Of a DNA stretch of 64,000 bases, positions 1 through 11,594 are shown in pieces. Below the pieces are notes generated by a model that was given only the letters and a program-made list of their open reading frames with translations, was not told the origin of the DNA and did not search any database. The stretch comes from Oxytricha trifallax (Eukaryota > Ciliophora > Spirotrichea > Sporadotrichida > Oxytrichidae). A program made the position numbers and the translations under genes. The stretch spans positions 62,001 to 126,000 of the forward strand of contig ARYC01000783.1 in the NCBI GenBank assembly GCA_000711775.1, written 5' to 3'. How positions within the stretch are numbered: the stretch's first letter is position 1; every line of letters begins with the position of its first letter.

Positions 1-14
1 CGTAGTGGTAGTAT

Positions 15-148
15 TTCAAGCCAGTCACCAGGGGTATTGCATTCTCAAATAAATATCACAACATCGGAGACAGACTTGATTAATCAAAGCTTCTTAAGAA
101 CTGAATCTACTGTCATGGTAGCAACACCTAGAATTTAGCTTCAAGCCA
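15..148 (-). other. Candidate IES bounded by a 9-bp pointer repeat
   Basis: The 9-mer TTCAAGCCA occurs at 15-23 and again at 140-148. On the minus strand the coding frame of the neighbouring segment runs into the copy at 140-148 and soon meets TGA at 113-115. If one repeat copy and the DNA between them are removed, the frame continues in phase to the window edge (…CSYWLEILPL). This is how an MDS-IES-MDS junction with a pointer behaves. The intervening DNA is only moderately AT-rich, so this is an inference from one repeat and one frame. Confidence 0.4.
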
Positions 149-634
149 ATAACTGCATAAACAGGGCTACGTGATGTTCAACTCATTTCCTGCGATTGGA
201 CCAAATACCCAGTATGCATCGACGATAGTTTGACCGAGGGTAAAATCTGTGGAGTCATTGGTGTTCACTGTTCTGACAAATGATACGATCATGTCGGCCT
301 TGGTGTTGTTAATAGTAGTTGTAGGGGTTTCATTGGTATCTGGGTTAGTAGTTTCAATGATAGTGGTGATTGTTCTGTTGGAGAATGGGTATACAGAGAA
401 AATTGCTCTCACATCTTGTTACTCATCTAATACAACAATTCTGTTCTCATTTGTTTCCTCAACTACTTTTAAACCCAAAATGCTATTTATTTTACCCTTC
501 CTGCTAAGAGTGCCTTACACGCTCAATTCACCTTGAGAGGACGATATCGTCAATTTTAAATTCCCCTTCTCGGGCCCTTGTGCAAATATGCCACTCTGCC
601 AAGAAAAACCACCAACTCTGTAACCCAGCTATCA
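113..634 (-). CDS. Germline coding segment, possibly DOMON-like
   Basis: With TAA/TAG read as Gln the minus strand is open for about 170 codons, from a TGA at 632-634 to a TGA at 113-115. Base composition is visibly richer in GC than the flanks. The translation has a stretch FVRTVNTNDSTDFTLG followed by a DAYWVFGP motif. That order (F-R-x-x-x-T-x-D, then a WxxGP) recalls the C-terminal half of DOMON domains, which are extracellular haem or sugar-binding beta-sandwiches, but the match is by eye only. The last 9 bp before the stop form a repeat that could be an IES pointer. There is no convincing start codon, so this is probably an internal MDS. The domain name is uncertain; the coding status is more likely. 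Confidence 0.45.
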
Positions 635-639
635 CCATC

Positions 640-1319
640 ATTGCGGTGCGAAAATTAGTTGCAGTTTGAGCATTCTGGAAGTAGTAGTACTAGGAGAGAG
701 AGAACTCAACCAGGAACGGTCTCTACTTTGATATAAGCAAACACATGCCAAACTATTACATTTCCTTGAAATTTTAAAAATAATATTAATAATAATAAGA
801 TCCAACTTTTAAATTTTAAATCACAGTTTCTAAATATTTGGCTCTAAGTATTTGCATATCTCGAATTTTTATCTTATTTTGATTGATTGTCAAATTGGAA
901 AGAAAGTTCATGTTGATAGTCTTTCTTTGAACCTCGATTATGAGTGTATATATCATTAGTTGTTGAATCCTGATTACTTCTTTTGACTAAGAGATTAAAA
1001 AGTATACTATTTTGTTTTATTTTAGGCTTAGTTTGATCGATGTTGTTTTTTTGTTGGAGAAGTTTGTTTAATTAAATTGAGTTTATAGTATCTCTATTAT
1101 AGTTAAGTCTGATCGCTTCTGATCCATCTTAAAAAGCGAAAATATTATCTTAAATAAATCTATTTAAGTACTGATATTATAACCCTTTGATCATTCTACA
1201 TTTTTTTTCTATTATCTCATGAATCTAAGATGATGCCTTTATTTCTTTTTCAAATAAAATTTGGTGTAATTGTTATAAGTATACAGAAGTGCTGTTTCTG
1301 TCATTATATTCGTTTGATC
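640..1319 (-). CDS. Candidate coding segment, unknown protein
   Basis: In ciliate code one minus-strand frame is open for about 205 codons from just after a TGA near 1319 to a TGA near 691. The product is rich in Asn, Asp, Ser, Thr and Arg and ends in a hydrophobic stretch, which is not what random AT-rich sequence usually gives. A second frame over about 545-730 is also open and contains aromatic and hydrophobic runs (YYYFQNAQ, SWWFFLAEW), so the true join to the segment at 113-634 is unresolved; an intron or a short IES could lie here. It lies upstream, in minus-strand order, of the DOMON-like piece and may belong to the same gene. Confidence 0.35.
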
Positions 1320-1389
1320 ACATATTTTTATTATAAAATTCAATTAATTTTGTATATAATGCTTTTATACAAGCTTTTCAAATTTGGTT

Positions 1390-3420
1390 TTAGCAATATG
1401 ATTTAGATCTTCCTTGCAACACTTAATTCCTCTCTATATTGGTATCAAATTCACCCTTCTTGAATAAAAATAAGTAATATTATATCATCATAGAGTGTTC
1501 TAGTAAGTTAAAGACTTATGATTGGCATACTGAAACAAATATAAATGTGTAGAAATATGTCTAATCCTGTGATTTTTAAACATTTCTTTTTAGCTTTTAG
1601 ATAATTGAAGTACAAAAATAGTGTTAGCAATTGGTGTTAAATGTGAAATTCTGGAGTTAATTGCAAGATTTAAAAGAATCTACAATATAGGTTAATCTTT
1701 ATTTTAAACCAGTGTCATTATTTTTAAAATTTATACAACAAACTTACATGCAAAAAATGAAGGCTATATCTTATTTTTTATTTGTAGTATTTATCGTCAG
1801 TTATTATTTTCGTAATCCTTACACACGTTGTTATAACTACATAACAGATAAAGTACAAGTATTCTAAATACAAAATTAAAAAGGAATCTAGCTATTCTTA
1901 TTGAATTTCCTCTGTTTAATTGTTTAAAAGTGTTTAGGTTCTGAGACTCAAAAGATATAAATGAATTTTCGATAAATTTTAGAATTTAAATGACTAATAC
2001 TTTTAAGTAAGAGAATTCTTTTCTTTTTTTTTATGAGTGAATACTGTCATCATAGCCATGGACAAATTAATCTGAATAATTTGAAGGTAAATTTTCTGTC
2101 TGAGATATAGAGATAATTTTTAATCATAACTCCTTAATTCCATCAAATATAAGACATATAATTGTTTTGATATAATTAATGCAAGTTTATATTAGGTTTA
2201 TAGGTAATTTCAAGTTTAAAACCTTCTTTTACAATCCTAGTACAAATCCTGATAATATCGATAGTATCTAATACCGCTTCTTGTTTTTTTACTCTTCTGC
2301 CTTATTCTTCGCCTTAAAAATCATATCGTTACCTGTCTCATGACTAACAATCCTTATCAAAGTGCTTTCTCTAATAAATATGATTAAAATCTTTATTTTC
2401 AATATCATAGTTGCAGGTATAGTCAAGGTCAAAATCCAACATCATATTAAGTTTGTAATGTAGATAACTTTGTGTCCCATTAATCACTAATAATTATTAT
2501 TTGTTATTTGAGTTCAAAGTAATTACTCTTAAATTAAACAAAATTAGTTACTTTCTAGTGGGTCATTCAATGGTTAAAAATAATAATGCTGTTCTCTTTA
2601 AAACATTTTCACTTAGTTTAGTTACTATCAATTTTAAAGTTACTTTTTCAGAGTTTAATTATATTTATCACTAGTTTAATAAGTCTAATTATTCGAGCTG
2701 TAAAGTTTATTAAATTGAAGTTTTATTATTAAAATCATAATTCTTTATCACTTTATCGATAGTCTAGTAGAGTAAAGGGTCCTCAATGTTTAAAAAAGTC
2801 TTTTCAGGCATTAAATAAGTACAAGAAACTTTACATATTACTTGATTATAGGAGCTCTTATTTTTGAGACTTTTCTCTTATTGATCTATTTAAAAGTCAC
2901 AGCATTTATCTAAAATTTCATAAATATTAATTTGATCGTCTTATGAAAACATCCATTAAAAATTGAAATTGTAATCTACTAGCTCTTAATAGAGTATCAT
3001 GTTATCATAAATGTCGCTCTCTTGTTAAATTATATAATCTGTGGAGATATCAATCATCTATTTACCATTTGCAGTTTGATTTGATCTATTTCCTCAATCC
3101 ATCATTTTAAGAAATATAAAAAGTGAGATAAAATATTGCAAATAATTAATTATGTTAATTCTCATATTCAATTACGAGATCATCTTTCAATATTTAATCA
3201 TCTACAACTCTTAACTTATTTGAGAACTTTATTTTTATTGTGGCTGAAATAATTTCGCCCTTCACCTGAGATCATACTAAACCCTCCCCATCTACCACTT
3301 TTTTCATTGCAATTCGATTAATGACCCACTGATTGAGTATATAAAAATAATTTGTTTTTAATAAATAAATTAATCTAAAATTACAAAACATCACAATCAT
3401 CAATGATAACATATTAATTA
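1390..3420 (-). CDS. Candidate AT-rich coding islands, minus strand
   Basis: Several minus-strand frames of 50-110 codons follow each other: about 1420-1700, 1730-1880, 2165-2490, 2668-3110 and 3110-3360. Some have sensible acidic and hydrophobic patterning (for example YLMPEKTFLNIEDPLLYQ ending at TGA 2668-2670). Frame changes occur between them. Because only TGA stops translation and the DNA is about 75% AT, open frames of this size also arise by chance, so this is a candidate set of MDSs or a decayed gene rather than a firm gene model. No family recognised. Confidence 0.25.
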
Positions 3421-6400
3421 GGTTTCATATTGGCTTTTCATAGGGGTCAAACTAAAAATATTCTGGCATCTAAAATTAAATTAGAGTAAAATTATAAATT
3501 AAACATATCTTAAAATGGTTATAAAATTTATATTTTCCTAGTTTTATTTATATATCCGAGAAAAGAGAATGAATTATATTTAGTGTGATTATGAGATGTT
3601 AGATTAAAAGATAGTTGCAATAAGATCAAATCAGGGTACAATAAAATTCAAGCTTAGATAAATGATTAAAATTACAAATTATATTTTATGAACATATTTT
3701 GTAAATAAATACTTAACAATTTTATGAAATATAATATCTATAATTTTACTCTAATTTTTATATTTTTGTTTTCTTGAAAAGTAAATTAGAGATTTATTTA
3801 AGGAGTTATCATTGATTATTGTGAAGAAATATTTTATCTACCAATACAACCAAAGAGCTATTTCTGGAAAAATTTTGATTTTTAACTTCAGATATTTAAT
3901 TATTTTATAAAATTTTTTCTATTACTATTTTAAGTAGACTCTATCATTTAAATATTTTTCAATTCAATTGCTTTAATTAAAGTGATTACATCAATTAAAA
4001 ATATTAAAAATATATTTATTTATTTAAAGTTATACTTTTTACAACAACTTATTATAGTGATGTGCAGTCATATTAAATATTAATAATTAATATTAACTTT
4101 AAAAATTCTTAATTAATATTATAGCCTAAAAGTTGCAATTAATAATAAAATTGAAAGAAACTCATCCAAAACACAAATAAAATAATATATTATAAATATA
4201 GTAACTTTAGTAACATGAAATCAAAGTTTGTATGTCATTTATTTAAGTAGAAGCAATAAATCGCCTCAAATATCAGTCTTTCTCCATTTAATTTATATAA
4301 GTTAATCAAGATAGTCCAATTAAGTTGCATTTGAGCAATTTTTAAAATTAAAATTAAAATTATTAATTTTAGGATATGGAGAACGCAAATAGAATTTTTC
4401 AAAATTTACAAATCTGTTCTAGAATTTTAGATCTGTGAAAAAGATTACAGATACAGATCTAGAATTCAAGTTCTGTATTTACTAATTATATTTAGCCTAA
4501 ATTCTAAGTTAGCAGATAAGGAATAATTAATTTTTTAAAATAGAATACCTTGTTCAAAATTTACATTATATTTTTATAAAAATTGAAAATATTGAATAAT
4601 TAAAATAAGAAAAAAAAAGGCAAAAAGTAAAAGTCTAATATTGTTACATTCGATTTGGTAAAATTAATTAAAATGAAGTGAATTGAATATTGAAATCATG
4701 GCAGTTATCAAATCAAAGGTTAATCAAAATAAAAATATTATGGTTATACTTTTGATCCCGCAATTTCAGCTAGACTTTAAAATTGGAAATTTATTTTTAA
4801 TCATACCAGAAAGCAAGATATTTTGATTTTGAGGTAACTCCCAAAAATAGTATTATATCTTCTTCTCACTTGGATAATTATATAAATTCATCATAGCAAT
4901 AACAACTACCGTTAATTTTTAATTGCTATCGAAAGAATAGAATAAAGACAATTTCGAAAAACATAACTGAAAGTAATTAATAATTACTTATTTTTAATTT
5001 TAATTCGTTTTTTCCAAATTTGAATATATTTCTACAATAGTAAATATTGAATAGCTTTCATATCATATGAGTGATACAGGCATGATTTTTTTAATTAATA
5101 ATTATATTTTATAGAATATTAGAAATTGTTGCATGGTTCAAGAAAGGAATATAAGCAAATATACAAGGAAATAATTATAGAACCAATAAGGAAATATGTT
5201 TATTGCTCTTGAAAGCTACAGGATAAAATCAATTACAGTATCATATGCCATGATGGGACAGCAAAATAAACTCATAAAAGCCAGTATTTCTTAAACACAA
5301 GAAACTTAAGTGCCAGGGGAAACTTATTGTGCGACATGAGTGAACTATCATTATTATACTCTGTCTTAGTTTATTAAAAAAAAAAATTCAATTAATACAT
5401 AAAAACTTCTTAATTATTAAATTGATTGCGAGAATTTTATTTATTTTATTTTTACATTAGAATAATAGGAGATGCCAAACAGGCAACCCCAGAATTTGCA
5501 ATAAATTAATATAAAAATTGTTTTATAAAATTTAGATTAAATAATTGGATATTATTTTATATTTACAACCCAACCAAATCTAATTTTTTCCTACTTTAAT
5601 ATTTTTATTAATATTCTATAGATATACCTCACTATTTATAAGTAAAATAAAATTATTATGTAATTCCCTAAATTTTAAATTAATATTATTTTTTAAGCAA
5701 TATTTATAATGTGAATTGAGATGCCTGTTAAATGTAAAATGATGAATATTTATTTTTAAGTATATGTAGTTCATAATTAGATAAAATTTTACTGCTGAAA
5801 TCAATTAAATTAATATCCTAACGTCATTATAAGATTTGGAAAATATTATAAATTATAAAATCGCAGTTGTTTTAATTAAACCCTTGACCATTGTTAAACT
5901 ATTTGTTTATTTCACTGAGGTTAAGCAATAATTGAATGAAATTTAAAACTTATATTATTAAAGTTAATCTTTTGCAATTTCAATACTTTTTAAAAGATGA
6001 TTGATCTTTTTGGAATTTGATATTAAAAGCATAATATTATAGTTACTAAATAAAAATTAGTTTCTTATTAAATAAATTAAATTTTTAAAATAAAAAAACC
6101 ATCATATTCTTACAAAGTTAATTGAAATAATTAGTTACATACTCAAGTAAAGATAAAATTATTGCAATGTAACATTAACAAAATCATTCTTATATTAAGA
6201 GTAGGAGTTTTGTTCCCTCATGCAGTTTCTCGTTTTCTCTGAAATTTCCTGACCTAAATTTCTATTAATATTACTTATCAATATAAATATTGGAAACATA
6301 TAAATCCCAATACCACAACCATTAATTTGCAAGGTTTATATTTATTCTTTGAATTAAGATATAATAATACAAAATTATACTAATTAATATTAATAAATAA

Positions 6401-6652
6401 TTAATTTAATTTTCTTTAAAAATTTAAATTTTGATAAGATAGAAATATTATTGGATAATATATTAAAAATGATTATATCATAATTTATGATAAAATTCTT
6501 AAGAAATATATAAATTTTATATATTTTTATCTATTGGTAAGGAAATCCTCCCCTTTAAATTATGGGGCAGAAAACTAGCACTTCCCAAAATAAGCTTAGG
6601 ATCAAATGAAATCAGAATAAAATGCGAAAAAAATCATTTAATATTATATGAT
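3421..6652. other. AT-rich germline DNA, nothing recognised
   Basis: About 80% A+T with many short homopolymer runs. I see no long open frame, no conserved motif and no clear repeat. Fits intergenic or IES-like DNA. Confidence 0.5.
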
Positions 6653-6682
6653 CTGACCGAGACCCCCCTCCTTCCCCCTCAG

Positions 6683-7591
6683 CCGAGACCCCCCTCCCCC
6701 ACTTCAAATAAAGAATCCCCTTATCTCTCACTTTTATTGTAATTTTTTTCATGAATTTATTTTTACTCCAAATAAATTTCTTGCCATTCGGGCAGATATT
6801 ACTATTAAAAATATTATTTTATAAGTTCTGCTACTTGCGTCTACTTTTTTTAGAACATGCTCCCATAAGGAAATATTTATAATATGGTTTATTTTTGACT
6901 GTCATGAGTAATAATATGATTTCATTGATAGACATAAATTTGAATTCAAAATTTTTTATAACTTAAATCACTTACACTCTACTATATAGTAAAAATTAAT
7001 ATAATAATTTTTCCTATTATTTTTCACTTCATTTAAATATAAAAACTTTTATTATTATTATTTTTACTTTATTTAGTTAATTACTAATAAATATTATTTC
7101 TTAAGCTTAATTTATTGAATAGTTAAAGACAATTTCTTATGCCTAGGTTTACAATTAAAATATGTAAATGAATAAAATAATATTTATTAGTAATTAACTA
7201 AATAAAGTAAAAATAATAATAATAAAAGTTTTTATATTTAAATGAAGTGAAAAATAATAGGAAAAATTATTATATTAATTTTTACTATATAGTAGAGTGT
7301 AAGTGATTTAAGTTATAAAAAATTTTGAATTCAAATTTATGTCTATCAATGAAATCATATTATTACTCATGACAGTCAAAAATAAACCATATTATAAATA
7401 TTTCCTTATGGGAGCATGTTCTAAAAAAAGTAGACGCAAGTAGCAGAACTTATAAAATAATATTTTTAATAGTAATATCTGCCCGAATGGCAAGAAATTT
7501 ATTTGGAGTAAAAATAAATTCATGAAAAAAATTACAATAAAAGTGAGAGATAAGGGGATTCTTTATTTGAAGTGGGGGAGGGGGGTCTCGG
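6683..7591. repeat. Near-perfect 417-bp palindrome with 75-bp spacer
   Basis: Arms 6683-7099 and 7175-7591 are reverse complements of equal length with no net indel; the blocks I compared base by base were identical. The outer ends are C-rich (CCGAGACCCCCCTCCCCCAC on the left) in otherwise AT-rich DNA. The spacer 7100-7174 is unique AT-rich sequence. The left end carries an extra partial copy of the C-rich tip at about 6653-6682. There is no open frame of note. It could be a non-autonomous foldback element or a recent inverted duplication. Confidence 0.85.
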
Positions 7592-8884
7592 TCAGAACAA
7601 TTATATTAAGCTAATTTATTTTTTTTTAATTTCCAAACAAATACTTATAGATTTAAGTTTTAGAATTTCTTTTTGCATAGTTAATTTTAATCTATATATT
7701 AGCAATAATGCTTTAATAGTTGTTCGCTTGATTTATCTTTCTTTTTATCATTATAATATTTTTACATTTTCATCTTTACTTGATAAAATTTCTCATATTT
7801 ATTGAGTGAAATTAAATTAATAAAATCAATTGATAGAACAACTTGCTCCATCTGTGGGTATATTATTGCTAAATGAATTGCTTTTTGAGAATTGTCTGTT
7901 CTTTTTGGACACAAGATTGTTTTGAGTTCCTTTGAATGTTCTAAGACTTTTCAGGAAATATTCAAATTGTTAGGTATTTGAGTCCAAGAGTTTCTAATAT
8001 CATCAAATAAGTAATAATACTCAATATTTATAACACATTTTGGGGAAAGGTTTCTGCACAGTCTTATAATAAAAAAATTCTGGGAACATTTATGGCAAGT
8101 AATTTTTAAAAAATTACTTTTATTTGTTATTCTTTTAATCTATAAGAATTAATTTATAGTTATTTGATATACTTGATATTTAAAATAATATAATTTTAAT
8201 AATATATCTCAAAGAATATTAAATATTACTTTAAATTCATTTAAAATAAAAATTAATATTTTTAAAAATTGATAACCAATTACATTTTTATAATAACATT
8301 ATCCCGAATACTTACCTTGAAACCTATTATTTGTAATTTTTTGAAGATGGTAAAGGATATATGTATATTATATCACCTGAAAAAATATTTAAGATTAATA
8401 AATAAATTTCTATTTATATAACAAAAATTCATGAAATTAAATGTAGTAAATAAACTAGCTAGGAACTTCCTATTTGTCAGGGAACTTTTCCCCACCGAAT
8501 TTTATTATAAATATACTAGTCTTAATTTTTTTAAAAAATAAAGTACTAAAAAGCATTTATTTTTAGTTATAGCAATTAATCTTATTTTATACATTTTAAT
8601 ATTAATCAAATTTTGAGACAAAGAAAATAAATGCATATGATAAGATAAAAACATTAATAATAAAATGTAATCTAAAAATAGAGAGAGATTAAATTAGTAA
8701 ATTGTTAATTTAAAATACAAATTAAGTATAAATTTAATCAAAATATAAATCAGAGATCTTTTATAATTTCTTCTTTCTTTTCTCCCTCTTTGCTTTGAAC
8801 CTCGACTTATTTATCCACTAAGGCTTTCAAGATTTAATCAATAGAAGTTTTAATTATATTGTTAGAAATCTATATTTTTTTAAT
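7592..8884. other. AT-rich DNA, nothing recognised
   Basis: No supported gene. Short open frames here are the size expected by chance at this base composition. Confidence 0.5.
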
Positions 8885-9052
8885 TTGAATTTCTTAATTT
8901 TTAATTAATGCTTCTTAATTTTTTGTTGAGGTTTCTTAGTTTTTAATTTATGTTTCTAAACTTTTATTTGAGGTTTCTTATTTTTTAATTTATGTTTCTA
9001 AACTTTTAATTAAGGTTTCTTAATTTATATTTGAGGATTCTAGTTTCTTATT
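8885..9052. repeat. Degenerate short tandem repeat
   Basis: About seven imperfect copies of a unit of roughly 20-25 bp built on TTTCTTAxTTTTTAATTxATG, alternating with forms reading GAGGTTTCTTA and ATGTTTCTAAACTTTT. It directly precedes the left arm of the foldback element at 9056. Confidence 0.6.
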
Positions 9053-9055
9053 AAT

Positions 9056-10801
9056 GCCAAAATATAATAGAATTAGGGAAATCATATATACTGTTTAAAA
9101 TAAAAATTTTAAATAATTATAAATGCCTCTCTTTAGACATGCTTTTAGATCAAATTTGATTCTGGCTACATACCTTTATGTCTAATAAAGTACACTATTT
9201 TGTTTTTAAAGCATACGGGGATAGTCTAATTAGTAGTGTTTTATATATTAATTTTACCATATTTCAAGTCTACGAATTTGACCATTTTCCAGATCTTACC
9301 AATAATTTTTGTAGTCATGAGATAAGCATCTAATTGTGTGGGATAATTATTTATTATTTTAAGTATTTAGATATTATGAAAAATAAGAGCAGAGGAAATG
9401 AAATGTCTCTCGATCTTCAATCTTACTGTACTTCTTTATGTTCTTTCTCAATCATTGCTTTCCTATGAATGGCTGACTGCCTATGTTATAACGTGCTTTA
9501 CGAAGTCAATCGTGTAAAATGGGAAGTCTTATGGTCTTATTTCACTTCACATTGCTGAAATTAACTAGGTAACATTAGGTCAAAAATTCTTCTCTGTCAA
9601 TTCTTTTAAGTTTTTTGACTGCAAAGTATCAGAGATGCTTACAACTGCGCAGTCTTTATACTCCAATGCCACTTTTTAGAGGGAGAAAGAGATCTTAATG
9701 TTTTTATTCTACCATTAAATAAAATACTTAATTTAATATACAATTATCACTCAAATTTAAATACATATCTCATGACCACAAAGGCTGTTTGTTAAATTGG
9801 ACAAAACGGTCAAATTGGTAAAAAAAAATTAATTAATTATATATTTGTTTTAATATTAAATTAATTAAATCCTAAAGTAATTTTTTGAAATAAAGTGATT
9901 TATAATATGAAATTAATAAATTAGAAATTACAGTAAACATATAGTTATAGATTGAGTTTTATTTTTTATGTATTATTTTAAGTCCAATAAACTACAAAAA
10001 TTGATAAGAATAAATAGCACGATTTTACTGAGCATTAAACCTCTATATTCCTAACTTCATTATTTATGCTAATTATTGCATAATGTTTATCAATCGATAT
10101 CTTAATATATTCTAACTATTATTTTTGATTTTTTAAAATTTCTTAAGTTTTTAACTTTTAATATTGGAAATTTAGTCTGATCTTGTAAGATTTCGTGATA
10201 GTTATTAAGCTAGTTTCTCTTACTTATACTGCAATTCTTATGTGTTTATTATAAAATTTAGATTTTACAGTAATAACACAAAGAAATTTAAAAGAATTCT
10301 AAAAATGAAATTTAAGAATTACTTAGTTAGTAAACTAGGAATAATGATTATTTAGTAATAATGGAGACTTAAAGAATTTATTAACAAAGAATAGTATTCG
10401 AATCCCCGAACCGGAATTATTTAATAAGGTTCACTGTAATTTAAATAATAAGTAGTTGTTTATTTAAAAATACAGACATCTAATTATTTTGATGTTTTTC
10501 TTTTAATAATATTAGATTAAGATCTTTGTAAATCAGTGAAATTTGACTGAAAATTACTGTTAAATCGGTCATATGGTCAAATTCGTAGACTTAAAATACG
10601 GTCTTATGATTAGAGTCACAAATACAAATTAGACTATCTCCGTAAACTTGAATGCAATTACTGTGTACTTTTTTAAGCATAACGGTTAATAGCCAGAATA
10701 AAATTTGATCTATAAGCATGTCAAAAGAGAGGCAATTGTAATTATTTAAAATTAAAATTTTGATTAATAAATGTGATTTCCCAATTCAATTCTATTTTAG
10801 C
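9056..10801. repeat. Diverged foldback element, about 1.75 kb
   Basis: Inverted arms lie at about 9056-9310 and 10555-10801. They share blocks such as TGCCTCTCTTT, CTAATT and GTCTACGAATTTGACCAT in reverse complement and look roughly 75-80% identical overall. The right arm begins where the ion-channel coding segment stops being recognisable, so the element may lie in an IES or have inserted next to the MDS. The interior holds a slightly GC-richer block at 9390-9790. Confidence 0.6.
9393..9790 (+). CDS. Candidate small secreted protein inside foldback element
   Basis: In ciliate code the plus strand is open from a TGA near 9375 to a TGA near 9770, about 125 codons. It has an ATG near 9399 followed by a hydrophobic N-terminus (CLSIFNLTVLLYVLSQSLLS) that resembles a signal peptide. 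The block is less AT-rich than its surroundings. Nothing identifies the family. It could be an element-encoded ORF, an MDS of another gene, or chance. Confidence 0.25.
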
Positions 10802-11205
10802 TTTAGAGATTTGCAAGTCTTTAACAGTTGATTCAACAGTCTTCATATGATTCAAAATATCTTTTTCTGTATGTGTGCTCTTTAAATGAGTCTTGTAAAT
10901 TGTCTTTTTTATATCCTTCACAAATCCTTGCCATTCTTCATTGGCATCAACTTGATCTTCAGCAGGTTTTCTAAATATTATGTAGTCTGGGAAGTAATTA
11001 TAATTTTCAAAGTCAGTATGATTGAAGTAAGACTCTCTTTCTTAAATTAGCTCTGCTTTTATTCTAAAAGATTCAGCAACCATCTTTTGCATTACCTTTT
11101 CGTATGACTCTGAAATGACTGCAATGATGAAGTTAAGAAGGACAATGTTCAAAAAGAGAACAGCTGAAATCCAAACAATCCAAGCAAAAATAATCCATCA
11201 TTTAG
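10720..11205 (-). CDS. Ion channel MDS: last pore helix and C-terminal tail
   Basis: Minus-strand ciliate-code frame. It starts with a transmembrane helix ending FLNIVLLNFIIAVISESYE, the classic S6 helix of TRP/polycystin and related cation channels, where ILLNFxIAxxS-x-(S/T)Y(E) lines the pore and is followed by a cytosolic helix. The tail (about 110 residues) is charged and coiled-coil-like. Open frame continues to a TGA at about 10721-10723, but the last part overlaps a repeat arm, so the true MDS end may be near 10800. The preceding part of the protein is the segment at 15905-16400; element T1 separates the two. The exact splice or pointer join is not resolved because a TGA sits just upstream of the helix near 11200. 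Confidence 0.7.
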
Positions 11206-11594
11206 TTTCTAGCTAAAAATTTTATTAGTGAATCCCATATTTGGCTTTTGATTTAAGCCTAAAATATATTAATAATCTAACTTAAACAAACTCAAACATA
11301 ATAATATATGAAAAATTTTATTTCATTACAAAATTCTTAGTATAAAATATATAGATTATTAACTACATTATATAATTTAAATAATGTAGCTAATGTGCAA
11401 TAATACATTTCAGCCATTTAAGTAATTTCTAAATTTTATCAATTTAATATATTATAGAGTTTTTTTAATTCAGAATCAAAACCCCAAAACCCCTTAATGA
11501 TGTTTATAAGTGCTTTGATTTTTAGGGAATTTTAGTGGTTGGGGGTTATTAATAGGTTTTAATGTGAAATATATAGTAAAAATATTTAATTTAA

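Noticed and set aside
249-536. Plus-strand hydrophobic ORF of 95 codons
   Set aside because: Antisense to the better-supported minus-strand DOMON-like segment; its Val/Leu richness comes from the opposite strand's Asn/Thr codons.
5616-5804. Minus-strand ORF in AT-rich DNA
   Set aside because: Length and Asn/Lys/Ile/Phe composition are what chance gives at this base composition.
7572-7805. Plus-strand ORF starting at the palindrome tip
   Set aside because: Starts in the C-rich tip and runs into AT-rich DNA; chance frame.
11477-11493. C4A4 repeats as true chromosome ends
   Set aside because: Only two repeat units are present, they lie inside continuous sequence, and each is paired with an inverted copy about 4 kb away plus an ANT triplet, so they are TBE tips.
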